38,426 nt of DNA. Origin: Bacillota bacterium (GTDB lineage Bacteria > Bacillota > Clostridia > Peptostreptococcales > Anaerovoracaceae). The first letter of the stretch is position 1, and every line of letters starts with the position of its first letter. The notes beneath the pieces are model-generated. The model had not been told where the DNA came from. It made no database searches and saw nothing but the letters and a program-made list of their open reading frames with translations. The DNA lies in contig JAFRYI010000017.1 of the NCBI GenBank assembly GCA_017437745.1, positions 1-38,426 of the forward strand, read 5' to 3'. Made by a program: the position numbers and the translations under genes. Shown in pieces: positions 25,510-34,087 of this stretch.

Positions 25510-26238
25510 TCAGATCACCATGCCGCCGTTTACACCCAGTATCTGGCCTGTTATGAAAGATGCTTTGTCCGAAGCCAGGAAAACCACGGCGTTGGCTATG
25601 TCCTGCGGTGTGCCGTTGCGGCCAAGAGCGGTCTCTTCCGCAAGCGCCTTAAGATCCTGCTCGCTGTAGCAGGCGCACATGTCGGTAAGGATGCACCCGG
25701 GAGACACGGCGTTCACGCGGATGCCGGAGGGCCCCAGCTCCTTGGCCAGCGCCTTGGTGAAAGCGTCCACGCCGCCCTTGCTGGCGGAATACACGGACTC
25801 AAACGAGGCGCCTGTCTGGCCCCACATGGACGATATGTTTATTATGCAGCCTTTCTTGCGCGAGACCATCGAAGGCACGAAGCCTTTGCACAGATCGAAC
25901 ATGCCCTTAAGGTTTACGCTCAGAAGCGCGTCCCACTGATCGGAAGACATGTCCTGGACAAGGCCGCTGATGCTTATTCCCGCGTTGTTTACGAGTACAT
26001 CCACCGGCCCGCATTTCGAAAGCACTTCGGCACAGGCCTTTTCGGCAGCGGCGGCGTCCGAAATGTCGAAGCGTTTAAGATACGCCTTTCTGCCTAAAGC
26101 CTCTACTTTTGCGGCGACCTCCGACGCTTCCGCGTCCGAGCTCCTGTAGTTTATTACGATGTCGAAGCCGTTTCCGGCCAGTTCTTCGGCGCAGGCCGCT
26201 CCTATGCCGCGGCTGGCTCCGCTTACGAAAGCTAACAT
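25510..26238 (-). CDS. SDR family oxidoreductase (FabG-like)
   Basis: NAD(P)-dependent short-chain reductase, cytoplasmic. The 242-residue product has the cofactor loop GASRGIG (7-13), NNAG (84-87), N109, and the catalytic S137, Y150 and K154 (YSASK), and ends ITGQILGVNGGMVI as in FabG. It lacks fatty-acid genes around it. FabG-like proteins of Firmicutes also include the EF-P aminopentanone reductase YmfI, so the substrate is open. It follows the glutamine synthetase gene after about 100 bases that contain a hairpin. Confidence 0.88.
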   Translation of the reverse strand: MLAFVSGASRGIGAACAEELAGNGFDIVINYRSSDAEASEVAAKVEALGRKAYLKRFDISDAAAAEKACAEVLSKCGPVDVLVNNAGISISGLVQDMSSDQWDALLSVNLKGMFDLCKGFVPSMVSRKKGCIINISSMWGQTGASFESVYSASKGGVDAFTKALAKELGPSGIRVNAVSPGCILTDMCACYSEQDLKALAEETALGRNGTPQDIANAVVFLASDKASFITGQILGVNGGMVI

Positions 26239-26292
26239 TTTACACCTCTTCCACCGCTCTTACCGAGGGCAGTTTTTCGATGAATGCTATAC

Positions 26293-26318
26293 GGGACGGT
26301 CCGCGAACAGACCGCCCC
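26293..26318 (-). other. Intercistronic hairpin between the glutamine synthetase and SDR genes
   Basis: Arms of 9 bases, GGGGCGGTC and GACCGTCCC, around an 8-base loop, with one G-U pair that exists only in the minus-strand RNA. No T-run follows, so it looks like an mRNA processing or stability element rather than a terminator. Confidence 0.45.
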
Positions 26319-26339
26319 GCAAGCATTGAGATATCTTCT

Positions 26340-28253
26340 TTAAATAATGTTCTTCCGGTACTCCGCGTACACGGCCTCCAGGGCCTGCACTCTCTCCATC
26401 GTCAGGAGCTGCAGATCGGAAGCGGTCTTGTAGTCCTTGTCCTCCAGCGCTCTGGAAAGTCCGGTAAGAAGCGACACGCGACCGCTGCTGTCGCGTGCGA
26501 TGTCGCATGCCATCCTGCGTACGGCGGCAAAGCGTTCCTCGTCCAGATCCGTGCAGTCGTCCGGGTCGTGAAGAATCACGCAGCGCCTTACCCTGTCCCT
26601 AAGCTCCGGAACTATGCGGTCGTGGAGCTCGCGGACCCAGCTGTCCAGCGCGGCGGCCTTGAACGACGCCACATCCACCTGCGAGAAGACTCCTTCTTGA
26701 TAAAGCACTTTGGTCTTCTCCGGGTACGCGTCGAACGCGTTTATGTTTTCCCAGGCCGTTGCCGGGGTCTTGCCGAAGATCTCGTTGCGTTCTTCTTCGG
26801 TAAAGTCTTCGAATATGTTGCCCTCGTAGCGGTAAACCCTGCCTGTCTCCAGGTAGAAGTCGCCGCTCTCCGCTTCCTTGGATACGGACTCCAGCAGTTC
26901 CGCCGGGGTCTTCTCAGCCTCCAGGACCGCCTTTATGCCGTCCAGCATGGCCATCAGGCAGGACGCCAGCACCAGATGCGTATTGCTCCTGGGGTTGGGC
27001 GACCTAAGCTCGAAACGGGTGACCATAGGCTTTTCCGGGTCGCGTATGACGCAGGCCAGAACGCTGCGGTTCCTGGCGGGCGTAAGCACGTCGGTTCCAA
27101 GGCTCGTAACTATGCTTACCGGAGCCTCGAATCCGGGCTTAAGACGGTTGATGGCGTCCGTGGTCGGATTGGCTATCGGATTGATTATCTCGTAGTTCTT
27201 CAGAAGCCCCATAAGAGCCCCGTAGCCGATAGGACTTAGGTAGTCGGCATATGGATCCACCGGAGCGAAAAGGCTCTTTACGGAACCGTTTTTAAGCCTT
27301 ACAGCGGCTCCCAGATGGGTGTGCTTGCCGGAACCCGCTACGCCCTCCACCGGCTTTGCCATGAAGGTAACGTCCAGTCCGTACTGGCGGAAAACGTCGC
27401 GGACTATGTAGCGGATCAGGCGGTCGTTGTCGGCTGCCTGCATGGGGTCGGCGTACTTCCAGTCGATCTCCAGCTGCTCCATGATGTGCGAGAACTCTCC
27501 GCCCTCCATCATCTCCGGCTTTACGCCGCCTACTTCCTTGTGGCCCATCTCCACGCAGAAACCGTACCTGTCCAGAAGCAGCAGCGTCTCCTCGAGCGCG
27601 CTGCGCACAGGTCCGACGGTGCGCTTCCAGTACTGCTCCTTAAGTTCCTGCGAGGTGTGCAGTCTGTCGCGGTCGGCCACTTCGTGAGGTGTCTTGACGT
27701 AGAACTCCAGCTCCGTAGCGGAAGTAAGTATCACTTCGTCTATGTCGTCCGCGCTGTCGAACGGCAGGTATTCAAGCACGGCGGGATGCCTGCGGATGAG
27801 CGATACAAGATCCCTTCTGAAGGTATCCGCCGCGTCGCGGAGTATGGCCCTGGAACCCACTTCCATGGTGCCGTTGTGGACCAGATGGGCGGGTATGCGC
27901 AGAGTCCCTACGGGCCTGCGGCCCTTGCCGGAGAACCTTACCAGGTCCTCGTTGTAGTCCACGTACCAGTTTACGGAAAGGTCCGGTATAAGCGTTACCT
28001 TGGCGTTGGATATGTCGGCTATCAGAGGCAGCTGAACGGAAGAGCCGTCCGTCTGGACGCCCTCGTTTAAGAGCCCTTCCACATCGTCCGTAAAGATCCG
28101 CACCGGGATCTTCTCGTCCGTGTGGTTGCCGTATATGTCCGCGCCTACCAGGGAAACAAAAGCTACCTCGGGATGCGACCCGAGGATAGCCTTGATGCTT
28201 TCAACGTCGTGTGCTGAGGGCGGAATGCAGAAGAGCATATCTCCCTTTTCCAT
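26340..28253 (-). CDS. Glutamine synthetase, long form
   Basis: Predicted ATP-dependent glutamate-ammonia ligase. The 637-residue product has an N-terminal beta-grasp part, then the catalytic motifs: TELEFYV, GHKEVGGVKPEM, AKPVEGVAGSGKHTHLG with the ATP-site HxH, NPIANPTTDAINRLKPGFEA and TRFELRSPNPRSNTHL. It is longer than GlnA I (about 440-470) and shorter than type III (about 700). About 170 residues follow the catalytic core and look helical, ending in a region rich in charged residues. A non-standard substrate is possible. The AGGAG site overlaps the end of the UPF0182 gene (2-base gap), so the two are co-transcribed. Confidence 0.88.
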   Translation of the reverse strand: MEKGDMLFCIPPSAHDVESIKAILGSHPEVAFVSLVGADIYGNHTDEKIPVRIFTDDVEGLLNEGVQTDGSSVQLPLIADISNAKVTLIPDLSVNWYVDYNEDLVRFSGKGRRPVGTLRIPAHLVHNGTMEVGSRAILRDAADTFRRDLVSLIRRHPAVLEYLPFDSADDIDEVILTSATELEFYVKTPHEVADRDRLHTSQELKEQYWKRTVGPVRSALEETLLLLDRYGFCVEMGHKEVGGVKPEMMEGGEFSHIMEQLEIDWKYADPMQAADNDRLIRYIVRDVFRQYGLDVTFMAKPVEGVAGSGKHTHLGAAVRLKNGSVKSLFAPVDPYADYLSPIGYGALMGLLKNYEIINPIANPTTDAINRLKPGFEAPVSIVTSLGTDVLTPARNRSVLACVIRDPEKPMVTRFELRSPNPRSNTHLVLASCLMAMLDGIKAVLEAEKTPAELLESVSKEAESGDFYLETGRVYRYEGNIFEDFTEEERNEIFGKTPATAWENINAFDAYPEKTKVLYQEGVFSQVDVASFKAAALDSWVRELHDRIVPELRDRVRRCVILHDPDDCTDLDEERFAAVRRMACDIARDSSGRVSLLTGLSRALEDKDYKTASDLQLLTMERVQALEAVYAEYRKNII

Positions 28254-28255
28254 CG

Positions 28256-31210
28256 TTATTCTCCTTCTGCGGGTGTGGCCGCAGCCATCTTAGTAAGGAT
28301 GTCGGAAAGCTGCTGCATGTACTGTCCGTAAGCGGTCCAGTCGAGGTTCTTCATGGCTTCCAGGGCCTTGTCGTAGGCCTCCTGAGCCATGGCCGCGAGC
28401 TCGGCAATGGTATGCTCGCCGGGCTGATCCGGATCTACCGGTGTCGGATCGACGGGCTCGGGCGGATTCTGCTCCTCCTGCTCCTTGCGCTCTATCTCGT
28501 CCGCCATCTCCTTGCCGGTGATTATCGGGTAAGGAGTAAGCAGCGGGTCTCCGGCGCCGTCGCCGAACAGCATGTCCAGAGCCTCGGCCAGCGTGGGAGC
28601 GTAAGCGAGCTGCTCGTCGTAGTAGACGATGACCCTCTTAACTTCCGGAAGGCTTGCCGTGGAGGACTCCAGATAGACAGGCTCCACGTAGATGAGCGAA
28701 TCCTCGATGGGTATTACGAACATCTCGCCTCTGGAGTACTTGGAACCGCTGTTGTTCCAGAGCGTGAATTCCTTGGAGATCTCAGGATCCTGGTCTATCT
28801 TTGCCTCTACCTGCAGAGGTCCGTATATCAGTCTGCCCTTGGGCATCTGGTAAAGTACTATGTCGCCGTAGTGATCGCCGTCGGAACGGGCAACCAGTAT
28901 ACCGGTAAGGTTGTTCTTGCCTGCCGGCGTGTAGGAGACGGAGCTTACGAACTCGGTGTCGTCCTGTCCGGGCAGCTTCATGATGAAGAAGTTGGCGGTC
29001 ATGGTCATCTCCGACTGATCGTAGATGTTCTTGGAGATCTGCCAAGCGTCTTCCTTCTGATAGAACACCGCGACGTCCGTCATGTGGTACTTGGCGTATA
29101 CGCCGGCCTGGATGTTAAACAGCGCGTTGGGATACTGCAGGTGGGCCCTGAAGCTCTGCGGCATCTGGTCCATGCTCTTGAAGAGCTTGGGATAGATCTT
29201 GGACAGAGTCTGAACGATCGGGTCTTCCTGATCCACGATGTAGAAGTCCACGTCGCCGTTATAGGCGTCGATTATGATCTTTACGGAATTGCGCACGTAG
29301 TTGGTATCGTACTTCTTGTCGTAGGGCTCGGAGTACGGATAGAGCGTGCTCTGTGTGTAGGCGTCCACTATCCAGTAGATGCCGCCGTCCACGGTAACCA
29401 CGTACGGATCGTCGTCGTAGGTAAGGAACGGAGCGATCTTGCGCACTCTGTCCATTATGTTGCGGTAGATCAGTATGCGCGAGTCGTGCGTGATGTTCGT
29501 GGACACCAGAAGCTTAAGGCTCTTCTCCCTTACGGCAAAGAGCAGGCGCTTCGCGAAGCCCAGGGATATTCCGCCGTCGCCTTCGTAGGTGGTGTAGACG
29601 TTGGAATCTCCGGACGGATAGTCGAACTCGGTCTCGCCGGTCTTAACGATTATGTAGTCGCCGGACAGCTCGCCGTAGTAGATCTCAGGTCTGGTTATCT
29701 GTACCTCCGGGATCTGGGATACGGGCGGAATGTTCTGGATCAGCATCTCCGGCTGACCGCTGCTCGTAATGCGGTCCACCCTGGAAAGGGTAAGTCCGTA
29801 ACCGTGCGTATACTTAAGGTGTCTGATCAGCCAGGAATCCTCCACGTTGGCGGAGTCTATCTCTCTGGCGGACAGGAACACCTGCGTGTATTCCTTGTTT
29901 ATGTTGTAGCGGTCTACGTCCACGTCGTTGAAGGAATAATACCTTCTTATGGTCTGTGTCTGGGTGTAGAACTGCTTGGTGGGAGCGAAGTCGTTGATCC
30001 TCAGGTTGGACAGGGTGCCCATGTTGCGGAGCACGTCCTTTATGTCCAGATCGGCCTGCGGGTCGAACACCTCGTCGCTTATGTCCTCCAGGTCGTAGGC
30101 CAGGCGGGTATAGGTAAGGTTGTTCTGCAGGTACTTGCTCTCTTTATTGAGCTCGTTGGGCTCTACTATGATCGTCTGTACCAGCTTCGCCGCGCCGGTG
30201 CCCAGCAGCGAGATGGCTATCATCGCTACCGGAACGATAACGGCAAACAGGAACTTCTTCTTGACGGCGGCGAATATCAGCAGCACTGCTTCCACTATCG
30301 CCAGGACGATCAGTATCCTGTAGACGTTAAGGGTAACGTTTACGTCCGTGTAGCCTGCTCCGTAAGCGGCTCCGGTGCCTCCGTAAAGAAGTCCGAACCT
30401 GCTCAGGTACAGCTTGGCTGCAAGCGCCAGGAACAGCAGCACGCCGAGTATGACGACTTCCTTAAGCGCAACGCTTAAGACTGCCTTCGCCTTGCGAACG
30501 AAACCGCTCTTGGCGGCGCCTTCGCGGACCTCGCCGGCCTTGCCGGAAATTCCGCGGAATATGGAGCCCAGAGGATCGTTGGGGTCGACGTTGATGCCGG
30601 AAGACTCACGCTCTTCAGTCTCTCCCGCGTCAGCCGGTCTGGCTATGCCCACCAGCACGGAGTGGAACAGGACAGTAGCCACCAGGAACGCAGCGATTAT
30701 GAGCAGCGCGCTGTCGGCAAGTCCCGAAAGGAACTGGTAGCGGAACATGTAGAATCCAACGTCGTTATTGAACAGCGGATCCTTTACTCCGAAACTGCTG
30801 TAGTTGAAGAACTCCAGCATCTGGAACCAGAGCTTGGACACGGTAACTACCGCAAGGAACACGCCCAGGATGACGGAGAGCACGTTTCTTACGCGGCGCA
30901 CGGAGCGCTTGTCGTCCTCCGAATCCAGCGAGAAGTTGTTCTTCTTAAGGAAATTGTTCTTAAGCGCGGACAGGATGAACACGCTGATGCCCGCGGTTAT
31001 GACGGCCACGGGAATTCCTATCTTGATCTTGGTGAACAGCTCCGTAAGGAATACGGAGGTGTATCCGACTTCGCCGAACCAGATAAGGTCCGTTATGAAG
31101 TCCGCGCAAGCTACGACCACCGCAAGTATTATAAGGACGATGATGACTGCTATCAGTCCGCTCCTGCGCGATCTTTTGCCTTTTTCTTTTTTCTTTTTGT
31201 TTTCTTCCAT
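28256..31210 (-). CDS. UPF0182 family membrane protein
   Basis: Large membrane protein of unknown function. The 984-residue product has a basic N-terminus (KKKKEKGKRSRRSG), seven hydrophobic segments in the first about 330 residues, then a large extracellular domain with the family's signatures, such as LTYTRLAYDLEDI, TRPEIYYGEL, YVVTVDGGIYWIVDAYTQS and YPYSEP. The tail is acidic and Pro-rich (PPEPVDPTPVDPDQPG), followed by a predicted helix. Size and layout match UPF0182 (COG1615) of Firmicutes and Actinobacteria. It lies between the zinc-ribbon gene and the glutamine synthetase gene. Confidence 0.9.
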   Translation of the reverse strand: MEENKKKKEKGKRSRRSGLIAVIIVLIILAVVVACADFITDLIWFGEVGYTSVFLTELFTKIKIGIPVAVITAGISVFILSALKNNFLKKNNFSLDSEDDKRSVRRVRNVLSVILGVFLAVVTVSKLWFQMLEFFNYSSFGVKDPLFNNDVGFYMFRYQFLSGLADSALLIIAAFLVATVLFHSVLVGIARPADAGETEERESSGINVDPNDPLGSIFRGISGKAGEVREGAAKSGFVRKAKAVLSVALKEVVILGVLLFLALAAKLYLSRFGLLYGGTGAAYGAGYTDVNVTLNVYRILIVLAIVEAVLLIFAAVKKKFLFAVIVPVAMIAISLLGTGAAKLVQTIIVEPNELNKESKYLQNNLTYTRLAYDLEDISDEVFDPQADLDIKDVLRNMGTLSNLRINDFAPTKQFYTQTQTIRRYYSFNDVDVDRYNINKEYTQVFLSAREIDSANVEDSWLIRHLKYTHGYGLTLSRVDRITSSGQPEMLIQNIPPVSQIPEVQITRPEIYYGELSGDYIIVKTGETEFDYPSGDSNVYTTYEGDGGISLGFAKRLLFAVREKSLKLLVSTNITHDSRILIYRNIMDRVRKIAPFLTYDDDPYVVTVDGGIYWIVDAYTQSTLYPYSEPYDKKYDTNYVRNSVKIIIDAYNGDVDFYIVDQEDPIVQTLSKIYPKLFKSMDQMPQSFRAHLQYPNALFNIQAGVYAKYHMTDVAVFYQKEDAWQISKNIYDQSEMTMTANFFIMKLPGQDDTEFVSSVSYTPAGKNNLTGILVARSDGDHYGDIVLYQMPKGRLIYGPLQVEAKIDQDPEISKEFTLWNNSGSKYSRGEMFVIPIEDSLIYVEPVYLESSTASLPEVKRVIVYYDEQLAYAPTLAEALDMLFGDGAGDPLLTPYPIITGKEMADEIERKEQEEQNPPEPVDPTPVDPDQPGEHTIAELAAMAQEAYDKALEAMKNLDWTAYGQYMQQLSDILTKMAAATPAEGE

Positions 31211-31292
31211 GTTGGTCTCCCGGAGCGGTCGTTCTACCGGACCGCTAACGGCTGAAACTCAGCTAGATGATGCTCCCGGAACGTTCGGACGC

Positions 31293-33617
31293 TTATTTGC
31301 CGAACAGTCCCTTTATCGCCTCTACGGCGCTGTTGAACGCCGAAACTATGGCTTCCCTGATGACTTCTTCTACGGATACGATCGTCTGCGTAGCCTGGGC
31401 GTCCGGAAGGAACTTGGACATTCCCAGCGCCACCAGCTCGAACAGAGCGCAGATAAGAAGTATGGCGATTATTATCTTAAGGAATATGTGTCTGGAACCG
31501 GTCTCTTCGTCCGCGGCGCCCTCGGACTCTTCGGACTGCTCCGCCGGCTTCTTCTGTCCGTTCTCGTCGTAAAGGAACGACAGCGAACTGGTGTCGTCGG
31601 ATACGGGCTCGAACGACTGAGTGGGCTCGGACGGTTCTTCGGCGGGCTCGTTAACGAGTTCTTCCGGCTCGGTAATGGGCTCGGCTGCGGGCTCTTCGAC
31701 CGGTTCGGCGACAGGCTCTTCGGCCGGTGTTTCCGCAGGTTCCGCGACAGGTTCTTCTGTTACTACCGGCTCAGTCACGGGCTTTTCGATCGGCTCAGTG
31801 ACAGGCTCCTCTACCGGAGTTTCTGCCGGTTCCGCGATGGGCTCCTCGGTTATTACCGGCTCAGTGACCGGCTCGGTCACGGGTTCCTCAGCAATGACGG
31901 GCTCCGCGACAGGTTCTTCTGTTATTGCAGGCTCAGCCGCCGGAACTTCTTTCGGTTCGGCTGCGGGCTCCGCGGGCTGCTCGTACGCTTCCGCCGTCTC
32001 TGCTGCGGCATCTACGCCCTTAAGTTCTTCGCCCAGATCATACTTGGTAGCAAGCTTTTCCGCGTCTCTGGTTCCGGCGATGGTCGCCCTTGCCGCTGTT
32101 CTGAACCTGTCGGCCGGCTTGTCAGAGGGCTTGCCGAACAGATCGGCTTCCAACTCCTCCGGAGTCATGGCCTTTTCGGAAGGCTCAGCCGCAGTCTCCG
32201 CAGGCTGCTCATAATTTCTGGCGCGTTCCTCGGCGTCGTCGCTGAGGCGCCTGAACACCATGGTCTTGAACGGTTCGGAGCTTACTACGGTAGCCGCCGC
32301 AGCGGTAAGAGCCGCCGCGCGTACGGTCTTGTTTTCCGTAATGGCTTCCAGTATGCCGCCTATAGGCACTTCTCTGGTGGGCTCGGTAACGGTTCCTTCG
32401 TCGCTTCCGATCAGCGCGGAAAGATCCGCGTCTGCCTTGGACTCCGCCGCAGGCTTGTATACCGGAACTTCTTCCTTCGGAGCCGGGGCGACGTATTCGT
32501 CCGGATCCTTACCGGCCTGGATGGCGTCCAGACTGCGGAAGTAAGCCTCTCTGGCAGCAGCCATGGCCGCCAGACGCTTCTTTCTTTCGGAGCGGTTGTT
32601 CTCGGCGATCACTTCCTGAGCCTCCAGCTCCTTTATGGTATTTTCGATCTTTTCGATGTCGTACTTCGTCGGATCGCCGGCCGGTACCTCAACTTCCGGG
32701 ACCGCCGGATCCTTCAGACTTTCCGCGTCGGTCTCCGCAAGCTTCGGATCCTGAGTGAAGAATCTCTGAGCCGGGGTCTCCTCCGCAGCCTGCTGTTCCT
32801 CGTCCAGCAGAAGCTTCTCGAACGCCGAAAGTTCCTTGGCCTTTACGGGCTGGTCGGACGAAAGCGGGTGGATGGTGCCGCGCAGCGGATCGTAATCGTC
32901 GCCGTGCATGGCGTGGATCCTGTCGTATTCGCGGTCCAGAAGCTTCTGGAACTCGTCGTTCTTCCTCTGGAAGGTGTAGAATCCGGAGCCGCTGGGCCTT
33001 CCGGTATCCTCGGGCCTCTGCGAGCTTTCCTTGATGAGTTCGGAAAGCGTAAAGGCCTTGTTCACCTCGTGGGTCCCTGTCGCGCCGGGCACGATGGGAA
33101 TGGGGTCAGACAGAGTCATGGTCTCTATCTTGGCCGTGGCCGGATAGGACTGCGAAGAGCCGGGAGCCATTGGCCACGCCGGGCCGGTCTGCATTACGCC
33201 GGTAGCCGTGAACTTCTGGGTATACCAGAAGGGCTGATCGGCAGCCGGTGCTTCCGCCGCAGGCTTTTCCTGAGCCTTCGCGGCAGCCGGGGACTTTCGC
33301 TCCGTGCGGTCCTCTTTCTTATCCGGTATGGAAACGTAACCCTCGCTTGCGTCTTCCGACATAAGGGTCACAGGTCTTTTCTTCTCCAGAGCGGCTGTTA
33401 TCTCCTCCTCGGAAATGGAGGCGGTATTTCCCTTGTTGTTGAATTCGGGCCAGGACATGTTGATGTCAGTCATCTCCTTGGGCTTGGGAAAATCCTTGGT
33501 GTTCCAGCTGAGCTCGGTGGTAGCGGACGACAGCGGGTCCGGGCTCACCCTTGTGCCGCACATAGGGCAGTGAGTGAGTGACTCTCTAACTTCGTATCCG
33601 CAGGTCTTGCATTTCAT
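31293..33617 (-). CDS. Zinc-ribbon protein with Pro-Glu repeats and C-terminal membrane helix
   Basis: A 774-residue protein I cannot assign to a named function. It starts with a zinc ribbon (C3, C6, C17, C20 in MKCKTCG and CPMCG), continues with a long low-complexity acidic region, and from about residue 540 to 690 has degenerate repeats of EEPVAEP/EEPVTEP type. Near residues 710-732 is one membrane helix (FLKIIIAILLICALFELVAL), followed by an amphipathic tail. The ribbon would be cytoplasmic and the tail outside. Zinc-ribbon/membrane proteins of this sort are common in Clostridia. First gene of a probable four-gene operon; GGAGG precedes the ATG. Confidence 0.8.
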   Translation of the reverse strand: MKCKTCGYEVRESLTHCPMCGTRVSPDPLSSATTELSWNTKDFPKPKEMTDINMSWPEFNNKGNTASISEEEITAALEKKRPVTLMSEDASEGYVSIPDKKEDRTERKSPAAAKAQEKPAAEAPAADQPFWYTQKFTATGVMQTGPAWPMAPGSSQSYPATAKIETMTLSDPIPIVPGATGTHEVNKAFTLSELIKESSQRPEDTGRPSGSGFYTFQRKNDEFQKLLDREYDRIHAMHGDDYDPLRGTIHPLSSDQPVKAKELSAFEKLLLDEEQQAAEETPAQRFFTQDPKLAETDAESLKDPAVPEVEVPAGDPTKYDIEKIENTIKELEAQEVIAENNRSERKKRLAAMAAAREAYFRSLDAIQAGKDPDEYVAPAPKEEVPVYKPAAESKADADLSALIGSDEGTVTEPTREVPIGGILEAITENKTVRAAALTAAAATVVSSEPFKTMVFRRLSDDAEERARNYEQPAETAAEPSEKAMTPEELEADLFGKPSDKPADRFRTAARATIAGTRDAEKLATKYDLGEELKGVDAAAETAEAYEQPAEPAAEPKEVPAAEPAITEEPVAEPVIAEEPVTEPVTEPVITEEPIAEPAETPVEEPVTEPIEKPVTEPVVTEEPVAEPAETPAEEPVAEPVEEPAAEPITEPEELVNEPAEEPSEPTQSFEPVSDDTSSLSFLYDENGQKKPAEQSEESEGAADEETGSRHIFLKIIIAILLICALFELVALGMSKFLPDAQATQTIVSVEEVIREAIVSAFNSAVEAIKGLFGK

Positions 33618-33652
33618 GTTTGTTCCTCCGCAAAAACACTATAAGTTACTAT

Positions 33653-33658
33653 ATTATA
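33653..33658 (-). promoter_or_regulatory. -10 of a probable promoter for the zinc-ribbon operon
   Basis: A perfect TATAAT on the minus strand about 36 bases before the ATG at 33617, in an AT-rich patch. TTGCTT and TTGTTG lie upstream, but at 13 and 20 bases, neither ideal. Confidence 0.4.
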
Positions 33659-33791
33659 TTACAAATATAGCAAGCAAGCAACAAAAACAGCCGCCGGCAC
33701 AGCGATCTTCACACTGCGGCGCGGTTGCATCCCCGCGTTTGCGGCCCGACCCGCGAGCTCCGTGATTTTTAGATTTTTTACTTTATTATGC

Positions 33792-33820
33792 TTGACATCT
33801 CAACTGCCTGATGTTAATAT
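33792..33820 (+). promoter_or_regulatory. Promoter of tRNA-Lys
   Basis: TTGACA (33792-33797), 17 bases, TAATAT (33815-33820), 24 bases before the mature tRNA. A near-consensus promoter for a single tRNA gene. Confidence 0.85.
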
Positions 33821-33844
33821 CTTTCTTGCGTTTCAGCCAACTAC

Positions 33845-33920
33845 GGATCATTAGCTCAGTTGGTAGAGCACCTGACTCTTAATCAGGGTGCCCAGGGTTC
33901 GAGTCCCTGATGATCCACCA
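33845..33920 (+). tRNA. tRNA-Lys (anticodon CUU), CCA encoded
   Basis: Folds as a full cloverleaf of 76 nt: acceptor GGATCAT/ATGATCC, D arm with AGCTCAGTTGGTAGAGC, anticodon arm CCTGA-CTCTTAA-TCAGG with anticodon CTT, T arm CAGGG-TTCGAGT-CCCTG, discriminator A and encoded CCA. It reads AAG codons. A tyrosine recombinase gene lies right after it, so its 3' end is the likely attachment site of an integrative element. Confidence 0.97.
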
Positions 33921-33923
33921 GCA

Positions 33924-33960
33924 GAAAACCCTTGAAATTTCAAGGGTTTTCGACTTTTTT
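33924..33960 (+). terminator. Terminator of tRNA-Lys, perfect palindrome
   Basis: 28-base perfect palindrome with arms GAAAACCCTTG and CAAGGGTTTTC (33924-33951), then CGACTTTTTT. The palindrome could also serve as a recombination or integrase-binding site, since it lies between the tRNA and the integrase gene. Confidence 0.85.
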
Positions 33961-34045
33961 GGAACTGCTGAAAAGCGTGTTTTCTGGGCACCGATTTACA
34001 TTTTTACCCTTTGTCACGTTCTTTCTTCAAAAAAGCATGCTAATA

Positions 34046-34078
34046 GCCGGAATCATTGAAATCTCAATGCATTCCGGC
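34046..34078. terminator. Hairpin after the recombinase gene
   Basis: Arms GCCGGAAT and ATTCCGGC with an inner ATTGA/TCAAT (34046-34078). CCTTTTTATT follows on the plus strand; on the minus strand the T-run is 12 bases away. It lies 9 bases past the recombinase stop and probably works in both directions. Its core TTGAAATCTCAA resembles the core TTGAAATTTCAA of the tRNA terminator. Confidence 0.65.
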
Positions 34079-34087
34079 CCTTTTTAT

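Noticed and set aside
28211-30478. 755-codon plus-strand open frame opposite the UPF0182 gene
   Set aside because: It is a shadow of the minus-strand coding sequence. The product is low-complexity and unlike any family, no ribosome-binding site fits, and the UPF0182 frame has clear motifs.
31640-31990. Repeats of about 30 bases resembling an array
   Set aside because: Degenerate coding repeats for EEPV(A/T)EP in the zinc-ribbon protein; unequal lengths and no conserved repeat unit.
30804-33581. 925-codon plus-strand open frame opposite the zinc-ribbon gene
   Set aside because: It mirrors the Pro/Glu/Ala-rich codons of the real gene and spans the gap to the UPF0182 gene; its Leu/Gly/Arg-rich product looks like antisense translation.
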